This document shows positions 21,699 through 30,898 of a DNA stretch of 64,000 nucleotides, piece after piece. Both the position numbers and the translations under genes were made by a program. The notes beneath the pieces were generated by a model. It worked only from the letters and a program-made list of their open reading frames with translations. It was not told the origin of the DNA and made no database searches. Every line of letters begins with the position of its first letter. Position 1 is the first letter of the stretch. Source of the stretch: Parafrankia sp041008525 (lineage in GTDB: Bacteria; Actinomycetota; Actinomycetes; Frankiales; Frankiaceae); NCBI RefSeq assembly GCF_041008525.1, contig NZ_JBFLUG010000005.1, positions 72,471 to 136,470 of the forward strand, given 5' to 3'.

Positions 21699-23305
21699 AC
21701 CGGCGGGCGGAGGGACTCCGCCACCTCGACCGCACGGAGCACCGCGGCGGCCTTGGTCCGGCTCTCCAGGTCCTCCGACGCGGGCACGGAGTCCGCGACG
21801 ATCCCCGCGCCGGCCTGCACGTAGGCCATGCCGGACCGCAGCACCGCGGTGCGGATGGCGATGGCGGTGTCCAGGTCACCACCGAAGTCGAGGTATCCGA
21901 CCACACCCCCGTAGAGGCCCCGCCGCGTCGGTTCGAGCTCGTCGATGATCTCCATGGCCCGCACCTTGGGCGCACCGGACAGGGTGCCCGCGGGGAAGGT
22001 CGCCGCGAGCACGTCGATGGCGCTGCGGTCGGGCTCGACCTGACCGATCACCGTGGAGACGATGTGCATGATGTGCGAGAACCGCTCGACCTCGGCGAAC
22101 TCGACCACCCGTACCGAGCCGGGAACGCAGACCCGCCCCAGGTCGTTGCGGACCAGATCGACCAGCATGACGTGCTCGGATCGTTCCTTGGGGTCGGCAA
22201 GAAGCTGGGCGGCCAGTTCGGCGTCGCGTTCCGGGGTGCCGCCACGCGGCCGGCTGCCGGCGATCGGGTGCAGCAGTGCCCGCCGGCCCGTGACCTTGAC
22301 GTGCGCCTCCGGCGAGGAGCCCACCACGTCGTGATCGGCGAACCGCAGCAGGTACATGTACGGGCTGGGGTTGGAGGCGCGCAGCACCCGGTAGACGTCG
22401 AGCGCGTCCGCGGTGGTGGGGCGCTCGAACCGCTGGGAGATGACGATCTGGAAGCACTCTCCGGCCCGGATCTCCTCGATGGACCGCTCGACGGCGCGGT
22501 GGAACCCGCCGGGTTCGGTGGCCGAGACGAAGTCACGGACACCCGTGACCGCCCCCGTGGTGGTCGCGACGGTCGGCTCGCTCCACTTGCCGAGATCCGC
22601 CGTCATCACCTCGATGCGGTGCACCGCATCGTCGTAGGCCGCGTCGAGCTCGGCCCGCCGGGTGGCAGCCTGCTGCCCCGTCCGCGGGTCGCCCGGCTGG
22701 CCGTCGCCCGGCTGGCCACCGCCCGGCTCCGGCGGTGGATCCGCGGTGACCCGCGGGCGGGTCGCGCCGGTGAAGACGTTCGCGACCAGCTGGCAGGAGC
22801 CGTCGGTGTGGTCGAGGACGGCGAGATCCGTCGTGAGCAGCATCCTCAGCTCGGGGATGCCGAGATCGTCGGCAGCGTTCGCGGGCAGCCGCTCGATGCG
22901 CCGGACGATGTCGTAGGACAGGTAGCCGACCAGCCCGCCGAGCAGAGGCGGGGTGCCCTCCGGCCGCGGCGAGCAGAGCTGGCGCTCCACCGCGCGCAGA
23001 ACCTCGAGCGGGTCGCCGCCCTCGGGAACGCCGGGCGGCGGGGCGCCGTCGACCCAGACGGCCTGACCATCACGCTCGGTGAGAGTGGCCGCGGCCCGGA
23101 CGCCGACGAACGAGTACCGCGACCACATGCCGCCGTGCTCGGCGGACTCCAGCAGGAAGGTTCCCGGGCCGCCGGCCAGCTTGCGGTAGACCCCGACCGG
23201 GGTCTCCCCGTCGGCGAGCAGGCGCCGCGACACCGCCACGACGGCCTGCCGGGCCGCGAGCTCGTGGAACTCCTCCCGGTCCGGGCTGATCTCGCCGGTC
23301 GTCAT
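21695..23305 (-). CDS. trpE: Anthranilate synthase component I
   Basis: Converts chorismate to anthranilate using ammonia from a glutaminase subunit; no trpG is present in this window. The product is 536 residues. The N-terminal feedback site FLLESAEHGGMWSRYSF carries the LLES tryptophan-binding motif, so allosteric inhibition by Trp is expected. The catalytic domain has HPIAGSRPRGGTPERDAEL, LVDLVRNDLGRVC and FPAGTLSGAPKVRAMEII. A Pro/Gly-rich insertion (PPPEPGGGQPGDGQPGD) sits near residue 190 in a loop. It overlaps hisI by four bases (ATGA) upstream and the membrane gene by four bases downstream, giving a hisI-trpE-membrane gene operon. Confidence 0.96.
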   Translation of the reverse strand: MTTGEISPDREEFHELAARQAVVAVSRRLLADGETPVGVYRKLAGGPGTFLLESAEHGGMWSRYSFVGVRAAATLTERDGQAVWVDGAPPPGVPEGGDPLEVLRAVERQLCSPRPEGTPPLLGGLVGYLSYDIVRRIERLPANAADDLGIPELRMLLTTDLAVLDHTDGSCQLVANVFTGATRPRVTADPPPEPGGGQPGDGQPGDPRTGQQAATRRAELDAAYDDAVHRIEVMTADLGKWSEPTVATTTGAVTGVRDFVSATEPGGFHRAVERSIEEIRAGECFQIVISQRFERPTTADALDVYRVLRASNPSPYMYLLRFADHDVVGSSPEAHVKVTGRRALLHPIAGSRPRGGTPERDAELAAQLLADPKERSEHVMLVDLVRNDLGRVCVPGSVRVVEFAEVERFSHIMHIVSTVIGQVEPDRSAIDVLAATFPAGTLSGAPKVRAMEIIDELEPTRRGLYGGVVGYLDFGGDLDTAIAIRTAVLRSGMAYVQAGAGIVADSVPASEDLESRTKAAAVLRAVEVAESLRPPV

Positions 23306-23724
23306 CGAGTCGCTCCCGTCGTCGGCACGGGCGCCTGGCCCGCGGCCGGTGCCGCGTCGGTCCGCTCAGGACCGAGCTGGAGCTCTCGGCCGGTGAAGCA
23401 GGTCCGCTCCCCGGTGTGGCAGGCGGGCCCGGTCTGGTCCACCCGGACGAGCACGGTGTCGCCGTCGCAGTCGAGCGCGACCGAACGCACCTGTTGGACG
23501 TGCCCACTGGTGTCGCCCTTGACCCAGTACTCGGAGCGGCTCCGGCTCCAGTAGGTGGCGCGGCCGGTGGTGAGCGTGCGGTGCAGCGCCTCGTCGTCCA
23601 TCCAGCCGACCATGAGGACCTCCCCGGTGTCGTGCTGCTGGGCAACGGCCGGGAACAGGCCGGCGCTGTCGCGCTTGAGCCGGCGGGCGATGGCGGGATC
23701 CAGACGGGAGGCGCGTGCGGTCAC
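23302..23724 (-). CDS. hisI: Phosphoribosyl-AMP cyclohydrolase
   Basis: Opens the adenine ring of phosphoribosyl-AMP, step three of histidine synthesis, as a zinc/magnesium enzyme. From GTG 23722-23724 the product is 140 residues, the normal size for a monofunctional HisI without HisE. Motifs seen are MVGWMDDEALHRTL, TYWSRSRSEYWVKGDTSGH, the metal site LDCDGDTVLV and the zinc cysteines in GPACHTGERTCF. The C-terminal 25 residues are an Ala/Pro-rich tail. It heads the operon with trpE and is separated from other his genes by an ABC exporter pair. Confidence 0.94.
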   Translation of the reverse strand: MTARASRLDPAIARRLKRDSAGLFPAVAQQHDTGEVLMVGWMDDEALHRTLTTGRATYWSRSRSEYWVKGDTSGHVQQVRSVALDCDGDTVLVRVDQTGPACHTGERTCFTGRELQLGPERTDAAPAAGQAPVPTTGATR

Positions 23725-23819
23725 CCGCCTATTCTGCCCGCCGCGGCCCGGCCAGCCATGTCCCCGCCGGCACCGGCCGGCCGCAGACGCGGCCGGCCGT
23801 CGGCCGGGCACCCGTCACA

Positions 23820-23849
23820 CCGCCCGCGCGCGCCGCCGCGCGTGGGCGG
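23820..23849 (-). terminator. Hairpin downstream of the ABC exporter operon
   Basis: Arms of 13 bases (CCGCCCGCGCGCG and CGCGCGTGGGCGG) pair with one wobble position around a CCGC loop. It lies 21 bases past the exporter stop at 23870 and before hisI, where an end of transcription is expected. No T-run follows. Confidence 0.45.
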
Positions 23850-23869
23850 CACGCGCGGTCCGGCAGCGG

Positions 23870-25633
23870 TCAGCTGGCCGCGACTCCGGCGGCCCAGGAT
23901 TCGTGCAGGCGCCGGTAGACGCCGGGGACGGCGACGAGATCGGCATGCGCCCCGCGCTGGACCACCCGGCCGGCGTCCATCACGATCACGTCGTCAGCCG
24001 CCTCGGCGGTCGACAGCCGGTGCGCGATCGTGACCGAGGTCCGGTGCCGGGTCAGTGCGAGGAGCGCCGCGGCGATCCGCACCTCGGTCGCGGGATCGAC
24101 GGCGGAGGTCGCCTCGTCGAGGACGAGCAGGTCGGGGTCGGCCAGCTGGGCGCGGGCCAGCGCGACGAGCTGTCGTTCGCCGGCGGAGAGCAGCTCTCCG
24201 CGTTCGCCGACCGGTGTGCGGATCCCGGCGGGCAGGCCGGCGAGCCAGTCCCCGAGCCCCAGCTCCACGAATGCCGCCTCGATCTGCGCATCGGTGGCGT
24301 CGGGCCGCCCGTAGCGGGCGTTGTCCGCGATGGTGAGGTCGAACAGGAAGCCGTCCTGCGGCACCATGACCACGCGGCGACGCAGCGAGTCGAAGCGCAC
24401 CTCGGAGAGAGGGACACCGCCGATCAGCACTGTTCCGCTGCTCGGGTCCATGAGGCGGGTCAGCAGCTTGGCCAGGGTCGTCTTGCCGGAGCCGGTCTCG
24501 CCGACGACGGCCACCCTGCTGCGCGGCGCGAGGTCGAGGGTGACCTCGTGCAGGACCGGCGGGCCGCCGGGGTAGGCGAAGCCGACCTGGTCGAAGCGGA
24601 CACCGAGCGGGCCGGCGGGCAGTGCGCGGCCCGCGCCGTCCGCGGCCGGGTCACGGATGTCCGTGGGGGTGTCCAGGACGTCGAGGACACGACGAAGCCC
24701 GGCGAAGGCGTTGGAACCGTCGTTGAGCACCTCGGTCAACGACTGGATCGGCATGATGAACAGGGTGAGCAGGAACAGGAACGCCACCAGCTGACCGGTG
24801 GTCAGCGAACCGTCGACACCGAGCAGCACGCCCACCACGACCACCGCCGCCGTGGTCAGCGCCGCGACGCCCTCGACGCCCGCGAACACCCCGGCCACCA
24901 GCGTCTGCGCGCCGGTCTGCGCGGAGCGGTAGTTCTCCACCGTGGTGTCGATGCGGTGGGCGGTGCGGCCCTGCGATCCGTAGGCCCGCACGACCTGGGC
25001 GCCGACCACCGACTCGGCGATCGCGCCGAGCATGTCACCGACCCGCTCGCGGACCACGCCGTACCGGCGGGCCAGCCGCCGCTGGAAGCGGTGGGTGGCC
25101 AGGACCAGCGGGATGAAGAAGGCATACACGAGCAGGGCGAGCTGCCAGGAGTAGACGAACATCAGGATCGTGGCGATCAGCATCTGCCCCGACGCGACGA
25201 TCAGCATCACGCCGCCGAACTGCAGGAACTGCGACATCGTGTCGACGTCGCTGGTGACCCGCGAGGTCAACGACCCGCGCCGCTGCTCGGACTGGCTCAG
25301 CATCGACAGGTCGTGGACATGGCGGAACGCGCGGATCCGCAGTGTGGCCAGCGCGCTCTCCGAGATCCGGTAGAGCCGCACGTTCATCCAGAACGCCGCG
25401 AAACCGGTGACCAGGATCGCGACGGCCGCGACAGCGACGGATGTGCCGACGAGGCCGAGGTCGGCGCCGTCGTCCCCCACACCGCGGTCGAGCGTCTGCT
25501 GGATGACCACCGGAATGACCACCTTGCCGACGGTGGCGAGGGCGGCCAGCGCGAGCGTCCCGAGGATACCGGCGGTCAGTTCCGGCACCAGCCGGCGCAG
25601 GCGGCCGGCAGTCGCCACCAGGCCGTCGCTCAT
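23870..25633 (-). CDS. Heterodimeric ABC exporter, consensus-NBD half
   Basis: Membrane ABC half-transporter of 587 residues from ATG 25631-25633. The six-helix exporter membrane domain (about 1-310) is followed by an NBD with Walker A GETGSGKTTLAK, Q-loop VMVPQDGFLF, Walker B LLVLDEATSAVD with catalytic Glu, and H-loop IAHRLST. Its signature is LLSAGERQ instead of LSGGQ. It overlaps the upstream partner by four bases (ATGA at 25630-25633), so the two halves are made in equal amounts. The substrate is unknown; relatives export drugs, lipids or peptides. Confidence 0.92.
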   Translation of the reverse strand: MSDGLVATAGRLRRLVPELTAGILGTLALAALATVGKVVIPVVIQQTLDRGVGDDGADLGLVGTSVAVAAVAILVTGFAAFWMNVRLYRISESALATLRIRAFRHVHDLSMLSQSEQRRGSLTSRVTSDVDTMSQFLQFGGVMLIVASGQMLIATILMFVYSWQLALLVYAFFIPLVLATHRFQRRLARRYGVVRERVGDMLGAIAESVVGAQVVRAYGSQGRTAHRIDTTVENYRSAQTGAQTLVAGVFAGVEGVAALTTAAVVVVGVLLGVDGSLTTGQLVAFLFLLTLFIMPIQSLTEVLNDGSNAFAGLRRVLDVLDTPTDIRDPAADGAGRALPAGPLGVRFDQVGFAYPGGPPVLHEVTLDLAPRSRVAVVGETGSGKTTLAKLLTRLMDPSSGTVLIGGVPLSEVRFDSLRRRVVMVPQDGFLFDLTIADNARYGRPDATDAQIEAAFVELGLGDWLAGLPAGIRTPVGERGELLSAGERQLVALARAQLADPDLLVLDEATSAVDPATEVRIAAALLALTRHRTSVTIAHRLSTAEAADDVIVMDAGRVVQRGAHADLVAVPGVYRRLHESWAAGVAAS

Positions 25634-27978
25634 CGGACCCCGTCCTTGTCCACCGCCGGCACGCGGTGGTTGGCGAGCGGGGCCGGCTCCGCCGCCGGAT
25701 CCACGGCCAGGTCCGGCGGCTGCGCCGGCACCGTTCCGTCCACCGGGACAGCGGCCGCGGGCGATGCGGGACCCGCCGTCTGGGCGGGTGCTGGCGGGAC
25801 AGCCGGAGTGGGCAGGACAGCCGGGGCGGGCATCGCCGCCAGCGCGGCCGCGCGCGCCTGCGCGGCGCCGTCGTAGGCAGTGAGCAGCTCGGCATAGCCA
25901 GGCGAGCGGGCCAGCAGTTCGGCGTGGGTTCCCTGGGCGGCGACCCGGCCATCGGCGAGGAACACGACCTCGTCGGCGAGCTCGACCGTCGAACGGCGGT
26001 AGGCGACTATCACGACGGTGGACGCCCCTGCCCGCTGCCGCAGGTCGGCGAGGATGGACGCCTCTATCCGCGGGTCGACGCTGGATGTCGCGTCGTCCAG
26101 GATGAGCATCCGCGGCTGGCGTACCAGCGCACGGGCCAGGCCGATCCGCTGCCGCTGACCGCCGGAGAGCGTGGTGCCCCGCTCTCCGACGCGAGTGTCG
26201 AGGCCGCCGGGAAGGGTGCGGACGAACCGGTCTGCCTGGGCCCGCCGCAGTGCCTCCCACACCTCGTCGTCGCCCAGGTCAAGCCCCAGGGTGACGTTCG
26301 CGCGCACGGTGTCGTCGAACAGGAAGGTCTGTTGGGGGACGAGCGCGACCGCGCGGGCCACCTCGCCGGCGGCGAGGTCGCGCAGGTCCGTGCCGTCAAC
26401 GCGGACCGTGCCGGCGTCGGGGTCGACGAGCCGGGCCAGCAGGTTGACCAGAGTCGACTTGCCGGCTCCGGTGCGGCCGGTCAGCGCCACCACCCGGCCG
26501 GGACGCACCTCGAAGGTGACCGCGGCCAGCGCCTGCCGATCGACGCCGGCGGCGGCGGCCGCGTCGGCATCGGCATCGGCCGCTGAAGCGGAGAGGGAGG
26601 CGGCAGCGGAGGCGTCGGCCGCGTCGACGGACGACGCGTCGGTGGCGGGCTCGGCGGGGAGCAGGTCGGTGGCAAGCGCCTCGGGTCCCGCGGGCAGGAC
26701 CGGCGCCGCTGCCGGCTGCGGATAGGCATAGCCCACGCCGGTGACACGCAGTGTGGCCGGGTCGGTCCCGTGCAGGGCGGCCGTCCCGTGGCTGAGCCCA
26801 CCGCGGGCCGCAAGCACCGCCGCCACCCGCTCATAGCCGACGACGGACCTCGGAAGCTCACCGAAGACCCATCCGATCGATCTGATCGGGAAGGCGAGCA
26901 GGGTGAACAGGTAGGCGACCCGCACCAGCTCCCCCACCGTGAGGGAGCCGTTGTCGATGCGCACCGCGCCAACCAGGATCACCGTGAGAACGCCCAGGTT
27001 GGGCAGCGCCTCCATGACCGGGTCGAACAGGCCACGGATCCGGCCGGCGCGAACCATCGCGTCCCGCAGCTCGTGGGCCTTGCCGGTGAAGCGCTCCGTC
27101 TCGCCGGCCTCCCGGCCGAGGGTCTTGACAACGAGCGCTCCGTCGAACGACTCGTGGGCGACCGCGCTGACCTCGCCACGCAGCCGCTGGACCCGGCCGT
27201 ACAGCGGTGACACCCAGCGGCCGTAGACGATGTTCACCACCCCGAAGGCGGGGAACACGACACAGCCCACCAGGGCGAGAAGCGGATCGGTGAGGATCAG
27301 CAGGACGAGCGCGGCGGCCAGCATCACCAGCACACCGACCGCGAAGGGCAGCGGGGCGATCGGCGCCCAGGTGGCCTCGACGTCCGCGTTCGCGTTCGAC
27401 AGCAGCGAGCCGGTCGGGTGCCGCTGGTGCCAGGCCAGCGGCAGGTGGAGGTACTGGCGGGTGACGCGGCGCCGGTAGGTGGCCTGGAGCCGGTACTGCA
27501 TCATGCCGGAGACCAGCCGCCGGAAGAACAGCCCGCAGGCTCGCGCGAGCCCGATCCCGACCATGATCGCCCCGACCGCGAGGACGGTGCTCCAGTCGGC
27601 GTGCTCGTTCCGGATGCTCGGCACGATCACCCGCTCGGTGATCTCGCCCAGGGCGAGCGAGCTCGCCACTGTCGCGAGGGCGTAGAGCGAGCTTCCGGCC
27701 ACCGCCGCAACGAAGATCCGCGGCTCCTCGCGTACCGCGATCGCGAGGACGCCCAGCCCGCGCCGGATCACTCCGTCCTGGGCTCCCGCTGCCGACGTGC
27801 CCTCGGCCGAGGAGCCTTCGGCCGCGGCGCCCCCGGGTGCGTTCGGGGCCGTCCCCGGGGTCACCTCGGACACCTCGGCGGAGCGCGTCGCGCGACGGGG
27901 AGGCCGCCCGTCGGCGGTGGTGGCGGCGATCGGTGCCCCCTGACCGGGCACCAGGCTGGATGCGGGTTCACCGGGCAA
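25630..27978 (-). CDS. Heterodimeric ABC exporter, degenerate-NBD half
   Basis: Partner of the downstream half-transporter, 782 residues from TTG 27976-27978, which has GGAGGA six bases upstream. Residues 1-70 are a Pro/Ala-rich lead. The exporter membrane domain spans about 75-375. An unusual Ala/Asp/Ser-rich insertion of about 55 residues sits at the start of the NBD, before Walker A GRTGAGKSTLVN. Walker B is LILDDATSSVD, with Asp for the catalytic Glu, and the switch His is replaced by Tyr (IVAYRRST). The signature LSGGQRQRIG is intact. A 75-residue Pro/Ala-rich tail ends the protein. These changes mark it as the degenerate subunit of an asymmetric exporter. Confidence 0.92.
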   Translation of the reverse strand: MPGEPASSLVPGQGAPIAATTADGRPPRRATRSAEVSEVTPGTAPNAPGGAAAEGSSAEGTSAAGAQDGVIRRGLGVLAIAVREEPRIFVAAVAGSSLYALATVASSLALGEITERVIVPSIRNEHADWSTVLAVGAIMVGIGLARACGLFFRRLVSGMMQYRLQATYRRRVTRQYLHLPLAWHQRHPTGSLLSNANADVEATWAPIAPLPFAVGVLVMLAAALVLLILTDPLLALVGCVVFPAFGVVNIVYGRWVSPLYGRVQRLRGEVSAVAHESFDGALVVKTLGREAGETERFTGKAHELRDAMVRAGRIRGLFDPVMEALPNLGVLTVILVGAVRIDNGSLTVGELVRVAYLFTLLAFPIRSIGWVFGELPRSVVGYERVAAVLAARGGLSHGTAALHGTDPATLRVTGVGYAYPQPAAAPVLPAGPEALATDLLPAEPATDASSVDAADASAAASLSASAADADADAAAAAGVDRQALAAVTFEVRPGRVVALTGRTGAGKSTLVNLLARLVDPDAGTVRVDGTDLRDLAAGEVARAVALVPQQTFLFDDTVRANVTLGLDLGDDEVWEALRRAQADRFVRTLPGGLDTRVGERGTTLSGGQRQRIGLARALVRQPRMLILDDATSSVDPRIEASILADLRQRAGASTVVIVAYRRSTVELADEVVFLADGRVAAQGTHAELLARSPGYAELLTAYDGAAQARAAALAAMPAPAVLPTPAVPPAPAQTAGPASPAAAVPVDGTVPAQPPDLAVDPAAEPAPLANHRVPAVDKDGVR

Positions 27979-28404
27979 TGCTGCTCCTCCGTCTCACCAT
28001 CGCTACCGGATCACTACCGCTGTGGGACGCGACGGCCCCGGCCCGTCCAACAACACGGCCGACCAGCGCAAAAGTCCCGCTCACCGGTGAGGACGGGTCA
28101 GGGATCAGGCCTGCGGCCGGTGAGCCGCGGTGCTCGTGCCGGCGCCGGTACGCGCCGTCATACTGGCCCGGTGGCCGGACCCTGACCGCCACGATCGGCG
28201 AGCTGACCGCTGCTGGACAACCGATGTTCCGTTGGTGTTCGCGGGCAGCTTCCTGGGCCCTCCGGCCCCCCCGGCGGCATCAGCTACAGGCGATCAGCGG
28301 CAGGCTCGGGCCGGCAGCGGCGGGGCCAGCGGGGCCAGCGCGCCGGGGCCGGCACGCGAGGAGGCCGGCACGCCAGAACGCCAGGACGCCAGGACGTCAG
28401 GACG
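27979..28404. other. Intergenic region between hisF and the ABC exporter
   Basis: No gene is supported. It holds the exporter leader with its ribosome site (GGAGGA near 27990) on the left. On the right is a short octamer tandem repeat reaching the hisF stop. Confidence 0.5.
28373..28404. repeat. Octamer tandem repeat at the hisF 3' end
   Basis: Four consecutive copies of an 8-base unit: CCAGAACG, CCAGGACG, CCAGGACG and TCAGGACG. They run directly into the hisF stop codon at 28405. It may be a small minisatellite. Confidence 0.6.
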
Positions 28405-29169
28405 TCAGCGCACCGGGATGGCCGCGTCCCGCAGGCGCTCCTTCACCTCGGAGATCCGCATCCGGCCGAAGTGGAAGACGCTGGCGGCGAGCACGGCGTC
28501 CGCGCCGGCGCCGACGGCGGGGGCGAAGTGGTCGAGTTTCCCCGCGCCGCCGCTGGCGATCACCGGGACGTCCACCACCGCACGGACCGCGCTGATCATC
28601 TGCAGGTCGTAGCCATCCTGGGTGCCGTCGGCGTCCATCGAGTTCAGCAGGATCTCGCCGGCGCCCAGCTCGACGGCGCGGGCGGCCCACTCCACCGCGT
28701 CGATACCGGTGCCGCGGCGGCCGCCGTGCGTGGTCACCTCGAACAACGGGCCACCAGGCTCGCTGGAGCGCCGGGCGTCGACCGACAGCACGATGCACTG
28801 GCTGCCGAACTGCAGCGCGCACTCACGCACGAGCTCGGGGCGGGCCACCGCGGCCGTGTTGATCCCGACCTTGTCGGCCCCGGCGCGCAGGAGACGGTCG
28901 ACGTCCTCGACGGCGCGCACTCCCCCGCCGACGGTCAGCGGGATGAAGACCTGCTCGGCGGTGCGCCGGACGATGTCGTAGGTGGTCTCCCGGTTGCCGC
29001 TGGACGCGGTGATGTCCAGGAAGGTCAGCTCGTCGGCGCCTTCGGCGTCGTAGAGACGGGCCATCTCCACCGGGTCACCGGCATCCCGGAGATCGGTGAA
29101 GTTCACGCCCTTGACCACCCGGCCGCCGTCGACGTCGAGGCAGGGGATCACCCGGACGGCGACCGTCAC
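28405..29169 (-). CDS. hisF: Imidazole glycerol phosphate synthase cyclase subunit
   Basis: Cyclase half of the HisFH synthase, which uses ammonia from HisH to form imidazole glycerol phosphate and AICAR. It is a 254-residue TIM barrel from GTG 29167-29169. Catalytic Asp residues are in VIPCLDVDGGRVVKG and NSMDADGTQDGYD. LTVGGGVRAVEDVDRLL and VIASGGAGKLDH are the phosphate-binding repeats. The start overlaps the hisA stop by four bases (GTGA), giving a hisA-hisF operon. HisH is encoded 3.6 kb away beyond an inverted transporter cassette. Confidence 0.96.
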   Translation of the reverse strand: MTVAVRVIPCLDVDGGRVVKGVNFTDLRDAGDPVEMARLYDAEGADELTFLDITASSGNRETTYDIVRRTAEQVFIPLTVGGGVRAVEDVDRLLRAGADKVGINTAAVARPELVRECALQFGSQCIVLSVDARRSSEPGGPLFEVTTHGGRRGTGIDAVEWAARAVELGAGEILLNSMDADGTQDGYDLQMISAVRAVVDVPVIASGGAGKLDHFAPAVGAGADAVLAASVFHFGRMRISEVKERLRDAAIPVR

Positions 29170-29906
29170 GGCGTGCCCGGAACCGCGGGTTCCCGCGCCG
29201 CCACGGCCAGCGCCTCGGGCAGTGTGAACGCGCCGGCGTACAGCGCCTTGCCGATGATGGCGCCCTCGACACCGGGGACCGCGGCGATCGCGCTCAGGTC
29301 CGCCAGCGAGGAGACTCCGCCGCTGGCGACCACCGGGCGGTTCGTCGCGGCGGTCACCGACCGCAGCAGCTCGACGTTGGGACCGGTCAGCGTCCCGTCG
29401 CGGCGCACGTCGGTGACGACGTAGCGGGCGCAGCCGTCGGCGTCGAGCCGGGCGAGCACCTCGAACAGCTCGCCGCCGTCGCGCGTCCAGCCGCGGGCGG
29501 AGAGGGTGGTGCCGCGCACGTCGAGGCCGACGGCGATCCGGTCGCCGACCCGGTCGATGGCCGCGCGGACCCAGTCCGGGTTCTCCAGCGCGGCGGTGCC
29601 GATGTTGACCCGGGCGGCGCCGGTCGCCAGCGCGGCATCGAGCGTCTCGTCGTCGCGGATGCCGCCGGAGAGCTCGACGGCCACGTCGACGGAGCGCACG
29701 ACCTCGGCGATCAGGTCGCGGTTGGAGCCGCGACCGAAGGCGGCGTCGAGGTCGACGAGGTGGATCCACTCGGCGCCGTCGCGCTGCCAGGTCAGCGCCG
29801 CCTCGCGGGGGTCGCCGTAGGAGGTCTCGGATCCGGCCTCGCCCTGGACCAGGCGGACGGCCTGGCCGTCAGCCACGTCCACCGCGGGTAGCAGCGTCAG
29901 CGTCAC
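29166..29906 (-). CDS. priA: Bifunctional HisA/TrpF isomerase (PriA)
   Basis: ProFAR isomerase of histidine synthesis. In actinobacteria this enzyme usually also acts as phosphoribosylanthranilate isomerase, replacing TrpF. The product is 246 residues with catalytic Asp in LLPAVDVADGQAVRLVQG and the second acid in VVTDVRRDGTLTGPN. LSGGIRDDETLDAAL and VASGGVSSLADL bind phosphate. The stretch LDVRGTTLSARGWTRDGG is of the PriA type. No trpF is seen in the window although trpC, trpB, trpA and trpE are all present, which supports the dual role. It is coupled to hisF. Confidence 0.92.
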   Translation of the reverse strand: MTLTLLPAVDVADGQAVRLVQGEAGSETSYGDPREAALTWQRDGAEWIHLVDLDAAFGRGSNRDLIAEVVRSVDVAVELSGGIRDDETLDAALATGAARVNIGTAALENPDWVRAAIDRVGDRIAVGLDVRGTTLSARGWTRDGGELFEVLARLDADGCARYVVTDVRRDGTLTGPNVELLRSVTAATNRPVVASGGVSSLADLSAIAAVPGVEGAIIGKALYAGAFTLPEALAVAAREPAVPGTP

Positions 29907-30028
29907 GTGACCACCCTACGGGTCCGCCGGCGGGGCCGGCCGTGGTCTCCCCCGCGAACACCTGGCCGCCCCACCGATCCGTTGACCAGAATCGCCGGTG
30001 TGCCGGACTCGCGGGCCCCAGGTTGGCT

Positions 30029-30892
30029 GTGGTGATCTCCGACCTGGCGAGTCCGGTCGCGGCGCCCGCGCGCCCGTTCGGAGCCGGCGCGGTCGGCTGC
30101 GCGCGTATGTGGTGCGCGGTCGCGGCAGCCGCCGCGCGCCGGTTGCTCTGTTACCGCGCGACGGTCGCGGCGTCCATCCTGTCGAGCATCATCCTGATCG
30201 TGCTGCGCGGGCACGTGGCGCTTGCCGTCTGGGCGGAGCGGCCCGACCTCGCCGGCTACGACAGCACGGCCGCCATCACCTTCACCGTGATCGGGCAGTC
30301 GCTGGTGACGACCTTCGCCGTGTTCGGCGGCATGATCGACATGCCCTGGCGGATCCGGAACGGGTCGATCGAGGTCGACCTGGTCCGCCCGGTGGGCTTC
30401 CAGCGCTGGTGGCTCGGGCTGGAGGTGGGCCGGGCCGCGGTCTACTTCGCCAGTCGGGCGGTGCCGGCCGCCGTCGTCGGCGCGTTCCTGTTCGATCTGC
30501 GCCGCCCCGCGTCGGCCGGCGCCTGCGCCGCCTTCGGGGTGAGCCTCGGCCTCGCCCTGCTCGTCAGTTTCGGGCTGCGTTATCTGGTGGGTCTCAGTGC
30601 GTTCTGGATGACGGACGCCCGGGGCGTGCAGGCGGTCTCCGCACTGGTGATGATGTTCTTCTCCGGGGCGGTGCTCCCCCTCGCCCTGTTTCCCGGGCCG
30701 CTCGGCACGATCGCCGGGCTGGCGCCGTTCGGCGCCGTGGTGCAGGTCCCGATGGATCTCTACCTCGGCACGGCCGACGGCGGGGCCCTGCGCGCGCTCG
30801 CGTTCCAGGCCGTCTGGGCCGCACTCCTGCTGCTCGCCGCCAGGGCGCTGACGACCGCGGGCCTGCGCCGCCTCGTCGTACAGGGTGGATGA
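30029..30892 (+). CDS. ABC-2 type transporter permease (first permease)
   Basis: Integral membrane permease of the uncharacterised ABC-2 group that occurs as permease, permease, ATPase triples. From GTG 30029 it is 287 residues with six hydrophobic segments; ATG 30107 (MWCAVAAAAARRLLCYR) is an equally plausible start. The conserved MPWRIRNGSIEVDLVRPVGF stretch follows the second segment. The stop is seven bases before the next start, with GAGGG between, so the genes are coupled. It lies opposite in orientation to the flanking his genes. The substrate is unknown. Confidence 0.86.
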   Translation: MVISDLASPVAAPARPFGAGAVGCARMWCAVAAAAARRLLCYRATVAASILSSIILIVLRGHVALAVWAERPDLAGYDSTAAITFTVIGQSLVTTFAVFGGMIDMPWRIRNGSIEVDLVRPVGFQRWWLGLEVGRAAVYFASRAVPAAVVGAFLFDLRRPASAGACAAFGVSLGLALLVSFGLRYLVGLSAFWMTDARGVQAVSALVMMFFSGAVLPLALFPGPLGTIAGLAPFGAVVQVPMDLYLGTADGGALRALAFQAVWAALLLLAARALTTAGLRRLVVQGG

Positions 30893-30898
30893 GGGCCG

